DNA of 40,346 bases, taken from contig CAIVDC010000054.1 in assembly GCA_903904605.1 (NCBI GenBank), forward strand, positions 1-40,346. Reading direction: 5' to 3'. This stretch comes from an uncultured Sterolibacterium sp. (GTDB taxonomy: Bacteria; Pseudomonadota; Gammaproteobacteria; Burkholderiales; Rhodocyclaceae). Shown here piece after piece: positions 21,002 through 33,393 of the stretch (its first letter is position 1; each line of letters starts with the position of its first letter). The notes under the pieces are model-generated. The model saw only the letters and a list, made by a program, of their open reading frames with translations, ran no database searches and had not been told where the DNA came from. The position numbers and the translations under genes were made by a program.

Positions 21002-21925
21002 TCAGGCAACAGGCGTGAGCCAGTCGGCGTGCGCGGCTACCTTGCCGTTGACCACGTCAAAAAACAGGGCTTGCAACTTGCCGGTGATCGGTCCGCGATG
21101 ACCCGCGCCGATCGTCCGGTTGTCGAGTTCGCGGATCGGTGTCACTTCGGCCGCGGTGCCGGTGAAGAAAGCCTCGTCGGCGATGTAGATGTCGTCGCGG
21201 GTAAGGCGCTTGGCCACGACCGTCAGGCCGAGATCCTTGGCCAGGGTGAGGATGGTGGCACGGGTGATGCCGACCAGGGCGGAGGCGATTTCCGGCTCAT
21301 AGATGACGCCGTCCTTGACGATGAACAGGTTTTCCCCGGCGCCTTCGGCGACGAAGCCATCGACGTCGAGCAGCAGCGCCTCGTCGTAGCCGTTCTCGGT
21401 CGCTTCCATGTTGGCCAGGATGGAGTTGGCGTAGGTGCCGGAAAACTTGGCGCGGGCCATGTTCACATTGACGTGGTGGCGGGCGTAGCTGGAGGTCTTG
21501 ATGCGTATACCCTTCTCCAGACCTTCCTCGCCGAGGTAGGCGCCCCAGGGCCAGGCGGCGATCGAGACATGGACCTTCGCGCCGCGCGGGCTGACGCCCA
21601 TCTTCTCCGAGCCGTAAAAGGCGATCGGCCTGATATAGCAGGACTCGAGTTTGTTGGCGCGCACCACTTCCCTTTGCGCCGCCATCAGCGTCGCCTTGTC
21701 GTAGGGAATTTCCATGCGGTAGATGTGCGCCGAGTTGAACAGCCGGTCGGTATGCTCCTTGAGGCGGAAGATCGCCGTGCCATTCACCGTGTGGTAAGCG
21801 CGCACGCCTTCGAAAACGGCCAGGCCATAGTGCAGCGAGTGGGTCAGCACGTGCGTGGTGGCATCGCGCCAAGGCACCAGCTTGCCGTCGTGCCAGATGA
21901 AGCCGTCGCGGTCGGCCATGGACAT
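21002..21925 (-). CDS. ilvE: branched-chain amino acid aminotransferase
   Basis: A 307-residue class IV PLP aminotransferase that makes Leu, Ile and Val from their 2-oxo acids with glutamate. The PLP lysine is Lys160 in ARAKFSGTYANS, and GYDEALLLD followed by GFVAEGAGENLF is the family signature. ATG at 21925 has GGAG nine bases upstream; the further in-frame start at 21952 would precede this ribosome-binding site. The zinc-finger gene follows closely. Confidence 0.95.
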   Translation of the reverse strand: MSMADRDGFIWHDGKLVPWRDATTHVLTHSLHYGLAVFEGVRAYHTVNGTAIFRLKEHTDRLFNSAHIYRMEIPYDKATLMAAQREVVRANKLESCYIRPIAFYGSEKMGVSPRGAKVHVSIAAWPWGAYLGEEGLEKGIRIKTSSYARHHVNVNMARAKFSGTYANSILANMEATENGYDEALLLDVDGFVAEGAGENLFIVKDGVIYEPEIASALVGITRATILTLAKDLGLTVVAKRLTRDDIYIADEAFFTGTAAEVTPIRELDNRTIGAGHRGPITGKLQALFFDVVNGKVAAHADWLTPVA

Positions 21926-22007
21926 GGTTCGAATCTCCTGCAGCAGTCGCAAAGGGGTAATTCTAGCCGATTTGAGGTCCGCGCCGAAGCTTGGGCGGCA
22001 GGCGGGG

Positions 22008-22013
22008 TAAAAT
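22008..22013 (+). promoter_or_regulatory. TAAAAT -10 element before NUDIX-mnmA
   Basis: TAAAAT at 22008-22013 resembles the -10 boxes of alaS and purB. Transcription would then begin near 22020, at or next to the ATG at 22021, implying a nearly leaderless message and excluding the ATG at 22012 as start. No -35 box is recognised. Confidence 0.4.
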
Positions 22014-22020
22014 GGCCGAT

Positions 22021-22515
22021 ATGCGTCATCCCTGGAAGCCCAACGTCACCGTCGCGTCGCTGATCGAGCGCGACGGCAGATTCCTGCTGGTGGAGGAAGA
22101 GACCGACGCCGGGATCAGACTCAACCAGCCGGCCGGCCACCTGGACGAGGGCGAGTCCCTGGCTGCCGCCTGCGCCCGCGAGACGCTGGAAGAGAGCGCC
22201 TGGCACTTCACGCCGACGGCGCTCACCGGCATCTATCAATGGCGCCGCCCGGCGGGCGACATCACTTATCTGCGCTTTGCTTTCTGCGGCGAACTTGGCT
22301 CGCATGAGGCGGAACGCGTTCTCGACAGCGGCATCCTGCGGGCGATATGGCTGACCCCCGCAGAGATCGCGGCGGCGCGCCATCGCCACCGCAGTCCGCT
22401 GGTCATGCGGTGCGTCGCCGACTACCTTGCCGGCCGTCGCTTTCCGCTCGATCTGATTTGCCATTACGGCTGTGCGGCCGAGCAGGGGCTGAATGGGGGA
22501 CTCGCCGATGCCTAA
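22021..22515 (+). CDS. NUDIX hydrolase, NudJ-like
   Basis: A 164-residue NUDIX pyrophosphohydrolase. The Nudix box is clear: [23 protein letters not shown], of the form GX5EX7REUXEEXGU with the terminal Gly changed. NudJ-type enzymes cleave nucleoside di- or triphosphates and the thiamine-pyrimidine diphosphate. The start at 22021 ([12 protein letters not shown]) matches the family N-terminus; 22012 is an alternative. The gene overlaps mnmA by 8 bp, and this pair is common in betaproteobacteria, suggesting co-regulation with tRNA modification. Confidence 0.85.
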   Translation: MRHPWKPNVTVASLIERDGRFLLVEEETDAGIRLNQPAGHLDEGESLAAACARETLEESAWHFTPTALTGIYQWRRPAGDITYLRFAFCGELGSHEAERVLDSGILRAIWLTPAEIAAARHRHRSPLVMRCVADYLAGRRFPLDLICHYGCAAEQGLNGGLADA

Positions 22516-23599
22516 AACCGTGGTCGTCGGCATGTCCGGCGGCGTCGATTCGTCCGTGACCGCGCTGCTCCTGAAGCAGCAGGGCTGGAAAGTCATCGGC
22601 CTGTTCATGAAGAACTGGGAGGACGACGATGATGACGAGCATTGTTCGTCGCGGCAGGACCTGATCGACGTCGCGGCGGCGTGCGACGTCATCGGCATCG
22701 AACTCGAGGTGGTGAATTTCTCCGCCGAATACAAGGATCGCGTGTTTTCGGAATTCCTGCGCGAATACAAGGCTGGCCGGACGCCCAATCCCGACGTTCT
22801 GTGCAATGCCGAGATCAAGTTCAAGGCCTTTCTCGATCACGCCCTGGCGCTCGGCGCCGAGAAGATCGCGACTGGCCACTATGCGCAGGTGCGCGAGTTC
22901 CAGGGCGATTACCAGTTGTTGAAGGCCGAGGATGGCAACAAGGATCAAAGCTATTTCCTCTATCGCCTGAATCAGGCGCAACTGGCCAGTACCTTGTTTC
23001 CCGTCGGCCATCTCTACAAGCACGAGGTGAGAAAGCTCGCTCAGGCTGCGGGGCTGGCCAACTTCGCAAAGAAGGATTCCACGGGCATCTGTTTCATCGG
23101 CGAGCGGCCTTTCCGGGAATTCCTCTCGCGCTACCTGCCCGCGCAGCCCGGCGAGATCCGCACGCTCGATGGCGGCAAGGTCGTCGGCCGGCACGAAGGG
23201 CTGATGTACCACACCCTGGGGCAGCGAAAAGGCCTCAAGATCGGCGGCGTCAAAGGGAATTCGGATGAGGCCGGCGATCACGAGGCCTGGTACGTCGCCG
23301 CCAAGGACATGGAGAGGAACCTGCTTTACGTGGTCCAGGGTCACGATCACCCGGCCCTGCTGAAAGACCGCCTGACGGCCAGTGAACTGTCATGGATCAG
23401 CGGCCGGATGCCGCACACTCACTGGGTTTATACCGCCAAGACGCGCTACCGGCAGGCCGATGCGCCCTGTGAAGTGGAGTCCGTCGATCAGTCGCGCTGC
23501 GAGATCGTTTTCGCCCAGGAACAATGGGCGGTGACGCCCGGCCAATCGGTAGTGCTTTATGAAAGCCGCGTCTGCCTGGGCGGCGGCATCATCGACTAG
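22508..23599 (+). CDS. mnmA: tRNA-specific 2-thiouridylase
   Basis: A 363-residue enzyme that puts sulfur on U34 of tRNA-Lys, -Glu and -Gln. The PP-loop GMSGGVDSS (8-16) binds ATP, Cys99 in NPDVLCN is the nucleophile and Cys195 in GICFIGER is the persulfide cysteine. The C-terminal part has the MnmA beta-barrel. The ATG at 22508 lies inside the NUDIX gene; the five codons before it in frame are excluded by family length. Confidence 0.96.
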   Translation: MPKTVVVGMSGGVDSSVTALLLKQQGWKVIGLFMKNWEDDDDDEHCSSRQDLIDVAAACDVIGIELEVVNFSAEYKDRVFSEFLREYKAGRTPNPDVLCNAEIKFKAFLDHALALGAEKIATGHYAQVREFQGDYQLLKAEDGNKDQSYFLYRLNQAQLASTLFPVGHLYKHEVRKLAQAAGLANFAKKDSTGICFIGERPFREFLSRYLPAQPGEIRTLDGGKVVGRHEGLMYHTLGQRKGLKIGGVKGNSDEAGDHEAWYVAAKDMERNLLYVVQGHDHPALLKDRLTASELSWISGRMPHTHWVYTAKTRYRQADAPCEVESVDQSRCEIVFAQEQWAVTPGQSVVLYESRVCLGGGIID

Positions 23600-23617
23600 C
23601 GGGCTCCTGGCCCCGGT

Positions 23618-25725
<2,108 letters not shown>

Positions 25726-25726
25726 C

Positions 25727-26053
25727 ATGACGAGCTTCGCGGACAATCTCAAGCAGTTGCCCAAGGTTTCCCATCTCGCCGCCTTGCAGCTTTTCGACGG
25801 CGAAAGCCTGGTCGCAACCATAGAGAACAAGCCCGGTCAGAGCGGTTCCCTGGTCGTCTACAACCATCTCGCGCAACTCTATGGCGCGATCACGGCCGAG
25901 GCGGCCAAGAAGGGCCTGGAACTGTTCGCCGAGCACGCCCTCGACGCGCGCGCCAATCCTGGCAGGCATCCGAATATCGACCGGTTGATCCTGTTGCTGG
26001 AAGAACCGCGTACCCTGCGCGTCAAGCAGGTTTTTGCCATCGCGACGGAATAA
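25727..26053 (+). CDS. conserved hypothetical protein, DUF2322-like
   Basis: A 108-residue soluble protein with no membrane segment or signal. Its pattern (MTSFADNLKQLP at the start, then YNHLAQLYGAITAEAAKKGLELFAEHALDARANPGRHPNIDRL) resembles the uncharacterised DUF2322 family, which I assign from memory. It starts 1 bp after the purB stop, so it is translationally coupled to purB. Function unknown. Confidence 0.7.
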   Translation: MTSFADNLKQLPKVSHLAALQLFDGESLVATIENKPGQSGSLVVYNHLAQLYGAITAEAAKKGLELFAEHALDARANPGRHPNIDRLILLLEEPRTLRVKQVFAIATE

Positions 26054-26118
26054 TTCCTGGCGCTGATGTGTTTATCCCGGGCAAGCTGGCCCATTAATGT
26101 CGTAAAAAAGGAGAGCCC

Positions 26119-26577
26119 ATGAAAGTCAAAAACGTATTGATCGCCCTGACCGCTGTCGCCTTCGGCGCAGGCGCCTCGCTTGCCTTGGCGCAGGCGAAGC
26201 CCGAGGTGTTGGTCAAGCAGCGGCAGGCTGCGATGACCCTGCAGGGCAAGTACTTCGGCCCCCTGGCGGCCATGGCCCAAGGCAAAGCACCCTTCAACGC
26301 CGCCGTGGTCGCACGCAATGCCGGCTTCCTCGAAGCGCTTTCCCATATGCCCTGGGACGGATTTGACGCGAGCACCAAGGACGCGAAAAGCGAAGCCCTG
26401 CCGCTGGTGTTCTCGGACACGGCAAAGTTCAAGCAGGCCTCTGAAAACCTCCAGGCGGCGGTGGTGAAACTCGTCGCAGCCAGCAAGGGCGGCGACGAGG
26501 CGGCCACCAAGGCGGCCATCGGCGGCGTCGGCAAGACCTGCGGCGGCTGCCACGACGATTTCCGTCATAAGTCGTAG
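26119..26577 (+). CDS. class II cytochrome c (cytochrome c'/c-556 type)
   Basis: A 152-residue periplasmic four-helix-bundle cytochrome. A Sec signal peptide ends near residue 25 (ALAQA). The single heme motif CGGCH is at 141-145 near the C-terminus, as in class II cytochromes. Arg35 and Met39 (RQAAM) near the mature N-terminus fit a six-coordinate c-556-like heme. An AAAGGAGA ribosome-binding site precedes the ATG. A strong terminator follows, so it is probably a single-gene transcript. Confidence 0.9.
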   Translation: MKVKNVLIALTAVAFGAGASLALAQAKPEVLVKQRQAAMTLQGKYFGPLAAMAQGKAPFNAAVVARNAGFLEALSHMPWDGFDASTKDAKSEALPLVFSDTAKFKQASENLQAAVVKLVAASKGGDEAATKAAIGGVGKTCGGCHDDFRHKS

Positions 26578-26585
26578 CAACGGCA

Positions 26586-26610
26586 GAAAGCCCCGCAGCG
26601 CGGGGCTTTC
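26586..26610 (+). terminator. hairpin terminator after cytochrome c'
   Basis: Perfect inverted repeat: GAAAGCCCCGC (26586-26596) and GCGGGGCTTTC (26600-26610) with a 3-base loop AGC. The stem ends with TTTC, so the U-tract is short. It lies 9 bp after the cytochrome stop. Confidence 0.8.
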
Positions 26611-26700
26611 GCCGGTCCACACGCAGCCGGCCCGCGTGCGTGTGGCCTCACAGAAGGTGGATCTGGCGACAATAGCCAGCATTCCAACCGACGCGTAACG

Positions 26701-27612
26701 ATGACGGTAACGACGATGACGGCAACCGGCCGCAAGCCCCTCGCCACACCGAGCGCCGTGCTGCCATGCGCGCTACGGGCGACGCTGCTCGCGTTGCTCC
26801 TTGCCGCTGCGGGCGCCGCCGCCGCGCAGGGGAACGCCAAGCAGGGCGAATACCTCGCCGAGGCCGGCGGCTGCGTCGGCTGCCATACCGACAGCAAGGA
26901 AGGGGCGGTGCCGTTCGCCGGCGGACGCGCGCTGAAGACGCCCTTCGGCACCTTCTACGGGCCGAACATCACGCCCGACCCGCAGGCCGGCATCGGCCGC
27001 TGGAGCGAAGCCGACTTCGTGCGCGCGATGCGCAACGGCGTGCGCCCCGACGGCGCCAATCTCTTTCCCGCCTTCCCCTACCCATCGTTCACCAAGATTT
27101 CCGACAAGGATCTCTCCGACCTTTGGGCTTACCTGCGCACGCTCCCGCCGAGCGGCCGGGTGAGCCGGGAACACGACCTGGGGTTGTTCTTCCGCTGGCG
27201 CCCTCTGCTGACCGTTTGGAAGTGGATGTTCTTCAAGCCGGGCGAGTTCGTTCCAGACGCCAAGGCCACGGCCGAGGTCAACCGCGGCGCCTACCTGACG
27301 CAGGCGCTAGGCCATTGCGGCGAATGCCACACGCCGCGAAACTTCCTCGGCGCGCCGATTCAGAGCCGCTACCTCGCCGGTGGCAAGGGCCCTGAGGGCA
27401 AGACCGTTCCCAACCTGACCCCTGCGCACCTGAAGAAACTGAGCGACGGCGAACTGCAGGACTTCCTGACCCTCGGCGTGACCGCCGACGGCGACGTCCC
27501 CGCCGAAGCGATGGGCGAAGTGATCCGCAACACGACCAGCAAACTCCTGCCCGCAGACCTCAAAGCGCTGATTGCCTACCTGCGCGCGCTTGCGCCGATC
27601 GCCGGCGACTAG
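26701..27612 (+). CDS. diheme cytochrome c
   Basis: A 303-residue exported diheme cytochrome c of the class I type resembling the cytochrome subunits of alcohol dehydrogenases. A long N-terminal signal (hydrophobic part about 26-42) precedes heme motifs CVGCH (58-62) and CGECH (206-210). It probably carries electrons in the periplasm. In the first domain the segment normally read as YPAMPY is FPAFPY here, so the usual axial Met is not at that place; the second domain has a plausible Met (EAMGEV, about 272). The start ATG at 26701 lacks a strong ribosome-binding site; a second ATG is at 26716. No dehydrogenase gene is next to it. Confidence 0.88.
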   Translation: MTVTTMTATGRKPLATPSAVLPCALRATLLALLLAAAGAAAAQGNAKQGEYLAEAGGCVGCHTDSKEGAVPFAGGRALKTPFGTFYGPNITPDPQAGIGRWSEADFVRAMRNGVRPDGANLFPAFPYPSFTKISDKDLSDLWAYLRTLPPSGRVSREHDLGLFFRWRPLLTVWKWMFFKPGEFVPDAKATAEVNRGAYLTQALGHCGECHTPRNFLGAPIQSRYLAGGKGPEGKTVPNLTPAHLKKLSDGELQDFLTLGVTADGDVPAEAMGEVIRNTTSKLLPADLKALIAYLRALAPIAGD

Positions 27613-27679
27613 CGCCGACTCGGCGCTGCGGCGGCGGCTGAACCGCCGTCAGCCCTTCCGCGGTGGGGCCGGGAAGGGC
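27611..27679. terminator. paired inverted repeats between convergent genes
   Basis: Just after the cytochrome stop, AGCGCCGA (27611-27618) and TCGGCGCT (27620-27627) form a near-perfect dyad. Further on, GCCCTTCC (27652-27659) pairs with GGAAGGGC (27672-27679). There is no U-tract. They lie between convergent cytochrome and secF genes and may terminate transcripts on both strands. Confidence 0.4.
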
Positions 27680-27685
27680 GGGTTC

Positions 27686-28615
27686 TCAGCCTGCCGCTTC
27701 TTCCTTCTTCGCCACGACGAACTGGGCGCGCGAAACGCCCAGCCACATCACCAGCGGGCTGGCCACCAGCACCGAGGAATAGATGCCGAAAAGGATGCCG
27801 ATGGTCAATGCCAATGCGAAGTAGTGCAGGGCCGCGCCGCCGAAGATCAGCATCGAGGTGACCATCATCTGGGTGCAGCCGTGGGTGATGATGGTGCGCG
27901 AGATGGTGCTGGTGATGGCGTGGTTGAGCACTTGCGGCGTGGTCATGCCGCGCTTCTTCCGGAAGGTTTCGCGCACCCGGTCGAACACCACCACCGATTC
28001 GTTGACCGAATAGCCGAGCACGGCCAGAACCGCGGCGAGCACCGGGAGCGAGAATTCCCATTGGAAGAAGGCGAAGAAACCCAGGATGATCACGACGTCG
28101 TGGAGGTTGGCGATGATCGCCGAGATGGCGAAGCGCCACTCGAAGCGGATCGCCAAATAGATGACGATGCCGATCACCACCAGAAGCAAGGCCATGGAAC
28201 CATCGGAAGCCAGTTCCTTGCCCACCTGCGGACCGACGAATTCCACCCGCTTCATCTGCGGCGCGTTGGTGCCGCCGATGGCTTGCAGCGAAGCCATGAC
28301 GCGATCGCTGACCTTGGAGGTTTCGCTGTCCTTGGCCAGCGGCACGCGGATCAAGAGATCGCGCGAACTGCCGAAGTTCTGCACCTGCGGGTCGGCGAAG
28401 CCATCGGCGATCATCTTGTTGCGGATCTTCTCGACGTCCGGCGCCTGGGCATAAGTGACTTCCATCAGGGTGCCGCCGGTGAACTCGGTGGACAGATGCA
28501 GCCCCTTGGTGAACAGAAACACCACGGCGAGAATGAAGGTGATCAGGGAAATGACATTGAAGACCAGCGCATGGCGCATGAAAGGGATGTCTTTTTTGAT
28601 TCGGAAGAATTCCAT
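27686..28615 (-). CDS. secF: protein translocase subunit SecF
   Basis: A 309-residue inner-membrane protein with six predicted helices and a periplasmic loop between helices 1 and 2. FTGGTLMEV is the family motif after helix 1; LGYSVNESVVVFDRVRE and the following TISRTIITHG segment are the conserved membrane-core motifs. It works with SecD, driven by the proton motive force, to pull translocated proteins through SecYEG. It starts 10 bp after the secD stop. Confidence 0.96.
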   Translation of the reverse strand: MEFFRIKKDIPFMRHALVFNVISLITFILAVVFLFTKGLHLSTEFTGGTLMEVTYAQAPDVEKIRNKMIADGFADPQVQNFGSSRDLLIRVPLAKDSETSKVSDRVMASLQAIGGTNAPQMKRVEFVGPQVGKELASDGSMALLLVVIGIVIYLAIRFEWRFAISAIIANLHDVVIILGFFAFFQWEFSLPVLAAVLAVLGYSVNESVVVFDRVRETFRKKRGMTTPQVLNHAITSTISRTIITHGCTQMMVTSMLIFGGAALHYFALALTIGILFGIYSSVLVASPLVMWLGVSRAQFVVAKKEEAAG

Positions 28616-28625
28616 GACCGTCCCC

Positions 28626-30503
28626 TTATTTTGTCGTGATGCCGGGCTTCCACACCTGGCCGATCGACAGCTTGTCGACGCGCCGGCGTGAGCCGTAGAT
28701 CAGGTTGATGAAGCCCCGCGACACCACCACCGAACTGAATATCGAGGTCGTGATGCCCAGCACGTGAACCACGGCGAAGCCGCGTATCGGGCCCGAACCG
28801 AAGATCAGGAGGGCGATGCCGGCGATCATCGTGGTGACGTTGGAATCAAGAATGGTCGCCCAGGCGCGCTCGTAGCCGGCGCGAATCGCCGCCTGCGGCG
28901 ATTCGCCGTTCCTCAGTTCCTCGCGGATCCGCTCGTTGATCAGCACGTTGGAGTCGATCGCCATGCCCAGCGTCAGGGCGATGGCGGCGATACCCGGCAG
29001 GGTCAGCGTCGCCTGCAGCATCGAGAGCAGCGCGAACAGCAGCATCACGTTGGAGGCCAGCGCCACCACCGAGACCAAGCCGAACAGCAGGTAGTAGCCG
29101 CTCATGAACACCGAGATCGCGGCGAAGCCCCAGATCGTCGAGTGGAAGCCCTTCTGGATGTTCTCGGCGCCCAGGCTGGGACCGATGGTGCGTTCCTCGA
29201 TGATGTCCATCGGTGCCGCCAGGCTGCCCGCGCGCAGCAGCAGGGCGGTGTCGCTGGCCTCGGTGGTGCTCATGCGGCCGGAGATCTGGACGCGCCCGCC
29301 GCCGATTTCCGTGCGGATCACCGGGGCCGTGACCACCTCGCCCTTGCCCTTCTCGATCAGCAGGATGGCCATGCGTTTGCCGACGTTGTCGCGCGTGATG
29401 TCCTTGAAGATGCGCGCGCCGGCCGCGTCCAGCGTCAAGTTGACGGAAGGTTCGTGGGTCTGGCTGTCGAAGCCGGCCTGGGCATCGATCAGGCGGTCGC
29501 CGGTCAGCACCACCTGCTTCTTCACCAGGAGCCCCCGGCCGCCGCGTTCGGTGTAATAGTCGGTACCCATGGGCGGCTGCCCGCGGCTGGCCTGTTCCAT
29601 CACTGCCGGGTTGGCGCTGTTCTCGTCGTCCACCATGCGCACTTCCAGGGAGGCCGTGCGTCCGAGGATGTCCTTGGCCTTGGCGGTATCCTGAACGCCG
29701 GGCAGTTCCACCACGATGCGGTCGGTGCCTTGCTGCTGGATCACCGGCTCGGAGACGCCGAGTTCGTTGATGCGGTTGTGCAGGGTCGTGATGTTCTGCT
29801 TGATGGCGTATTCCTGGATGCGCGTCTCCGCCACCGGCTTCAGGGTGCCCGTCAGCTTGAAGTCGGCACCGTCCTGGCTGGCGACGAGCGCCAGGTCGGG
29901 CTGGTTGTCGGTGATCAGGTCGCGCGCTTTGTCCCGCGTTTCGGCATCGCGGAAATTGATGACGATGTTGTTGCCCACGCGGTTGATGCCGGAATGGCGC
30001 AGGTCCTTGTCGCGCAACAGGGTGCGCAAGTCCGCCGCGGTGCCGTCGAGGCGCTTGGTCAGCGCACCTTTCATATCTACTTGCAGCAGGAAGTGCACGC
30101 CGCCGCGCAGGTCCAGGCCGAGATACATCGGCAGCGCGTGGATGCTGGTCAGCCACTGCGGCGATCTTGAGAGCAGATTCAGCGCGACGCTGTAGGAGGC
30201 ATCGCTCGGGTCGGGGTTGAGCGCCTTCTGCAGGGCGTCCTTGGCCTTCAATTGAGTGTCGCCGTCCTTCAGCCGCACGCGGATGCTGTTGGCATCGCTG
30301 AACAGTCCGTCGGGAGTGATGCCGCTCGCCTTAAGCGTGTCCTCGATGCGCCCGAGCAGCGCGGAATCGAGCTTGATCGTCGCCTTGACGCTGGAGATTT
30401 GCACGGCAGGGGCCTCGCCGTAGAAGTTCGGCAGGGTATAGAGCAGGCCCAGCATCAGCACGATGGCGACGAGGGCGTTCTTCCAGAGTGGATAACGGTT
30501 CAT
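28626..30503 (-). CDS. secD: protein translocase subunit SecD
   Basis: A 625-residue RND-type membrane protein. One N-terminal helix (about 7-27) precedes a large periplasmic domain (P1) with GLDLRGGVHFLLQVDM, and five C-terminal helices carry GMAIDSNVLINERIREE with the proton-relay Asp. The ATG at 30503 (MNRYPLWKN) matches the family; the 17 upstream in-frame codons do not. It lies between yajC and secF in the usual order. Confidence 0.97.
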   Translation of the reverse strand: MNRYPLWKNALVAIVLMLGLLYTLPNFYGEAPAVQISSVKATIKLDSALLGRIEDTLKASGITPDGLFSDANSIRVRLKDGDTQLKAKDALQKALNPDPSDASYSVALNLLSRSPQWLTSIHALPMYLGLDLRGGVHFLLQVDMKGALTKRLDGTAADLRTLLRDKDLRHSGINRVGNNIVINFRDAETRDKARDLITDNQPDLALVASQDGADFKLTGTLKPVAETRIQEYAIKQNITTLHNRINELGVSEPVIQQQGTDRIVVELPGVQDTAKAKDILGRTASLEVRMVDDENSANPAVMEQASRGQPPMGTDYYTERGGRGLLVKKQVVLTGDRLIDAQAGFDSQTHEPSVNLTLDAAGARIFKDITRDNVGKRMAILLIEKGKGEVVTAPVIRTEIGGGRVQISGRMSTTEASDTALLLRAGSLAAPMDIIEERTIGPSLGAENIQKGFHSTIWGFAAISVFMSGYYLLFGLVSVVALASNVMLLFALLSMLQATLTLPGIAAIALTLGMAIDSNVLINERIREELRNGESPQAAIRAGYERAWATILDSNVTTMIAGIALLIFGSGPIRGFAVVHVLGITTSIFSSVVVSRGFINLIYGSRRRVDKLSIGQVWKPGITTK

Positions 30504-30542
30504 GGATGAGTGAGCGGCGAGCGCTGGAGGTGAAGAACGGCA

Positions 30543-30566
30543 GCGGGCGGGCATGGAGCCCGCCGC
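30543..30566 (-). other. GC-rich hairpin between yajC and secD
   Basis: An inverted repeat of about 9 bp with one bulge (arms at 30543-30552 and 30558-30566, 5-base loop) sits in the 70-bp gap between yajC and secD. It lacks a U-tract, so it may be an mRNA processing or attenuation structure, not a terminator. Confidence 0.4.
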
Positions 30567-30573
30567 CCGCCGC

Positions 30574-30900
30574 TTATAGGGTTTTCAGGGTGCCCTTGGG
30601 CAGGATAGTGCCGACGGACTGCTTCTGGACGACGATTTCCACCTTCTCGGCGACTTCCAGGGTAATGTAGTTCTCTCCGACCTTGCTGATGCGGCCGGCG
30701 ATGCCGCCGCCGATGATCACTTCATCGCCCTTGGCCAGCGCTGCGACCATCGCCTTCTGCTCCTTGGAGCGCTTCATCTGCGGGCGGATCATCATGAACC
30801 AGAGGACGACGAACATCAGGATGATAGGCAAGAGGCCGGTCAGTGTACTCATCGGGTCGCTGGCCGCGGCGGCTTGCGCATAGGCATTGGAAATCAGCAC
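30574..30900 (-). CDS. yajC: preprotein translocase subunit YajC
   Basis: A 108-residue single-span membrane protein of the SecDF-YajC complex. The helix spans about residues 21-41, followed by the conserved RPQMKRSKEQKAM and GDEVIIGGGIAGRI. The start is GTG at 30900 with CAGGAG upstream. It lies in the queA-tgt-yajC-secD-secF operon. Confidence 0.96.
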   Translation of the reverse strand: MLISNAYAQAAAASDPMSTLTGLLPIILMFVVLWFMMIRPQMKRSKEQKAMVAALAKGDEVIIGGGIAGRISKVGENYITLEVAEKVEIVVQKQSVGTILPKGTLKTL

Positions 30901-30933
30901 ATTAGGCTCCTGTCGAGAAAAATCGCCATTATA

Positions 30934-33079
<2,146 letters not shown>

Positions 33080-33082
33080 AGG

Positions 33083-33111
33083 TTGAAGCGCCGGAGCATT
33101 TCGCGGATAAT
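33083..33111 (+). promoter_or_regulatory. sigma70 promoter of tRNA-Leu
   Basis: TTGAAG (33083-33088) and GATAAT (33106-33111) with exactly 17 bp between them match the consensus well. Transcription would begin near 33118, about 60 bp before the tRNA. Confidence 0.55.
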
Positions 33112-33177
33112 GCGCACTCGCAAACTCAAGCGAGCGCGGCCGCCATTCTACGCGAACCGGCAAACTTGAGCCTCCTG

Positions 33178-33262
33178 GCCGGGATGGCGGAATTGGTAGA
33201 CGCAGCGGACTCAAAATCCGCCGCCGCAAGGTGTGGGGGTTCGAGTCCCCCTCCCGGCACCA
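33178..33262 (+). tRNA. tRNA-Leu(CAA)
   Basis: An 85-nt class II tRNA. The acceptor arms GCCGGGA (33178-33184) and TCCCGGC (33252-33258) pair, and ACCA is encoded. The anticodon stem GCGGA/TCCGC encloses the loop CTCAAAA, so the anticodon is CAA, reading UUG. A variable arm and the T loop TTCGAGT are visible. AT-rich foreign-looking DNA begins right after it, so its 3' end is a plausible integration site. Confidence 0.95.
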
Positions 33263-33393
33263 CCTGTATTAGAGAGGGTTTAGTTGATATTGAAGTATCG
33301 TTTAGTGATAATTAATTATCACAAATTATACCGCATATCTCCAGCTAAATTGCCCTAATTTGCCCTGCGCAACGGTCTGGCGGCAAGCGCTAC
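33263..33393. other. AT-rich gap with 18-bp perfect palindrome
   Basis: The composition changes sharply after the tRNA. GTGATAATTAATTATCAC at 33305-33322 is a perfect 18-bp palindrome, and a short direct repeat (AAATTGCCCTA / AATTTGCCCT) lies at about 33347-33366. The palindrome could be an operator of an island regulator or part of a recombination site. No copy of the tRNA 3' end was found elsewhere in the window. Confidence 0.5.

Noticed and set aside
28764..30170. A plus-strand open frame of 468 codons
   Set aside because: Antisense to secD; composition is a GC-rich shadow.
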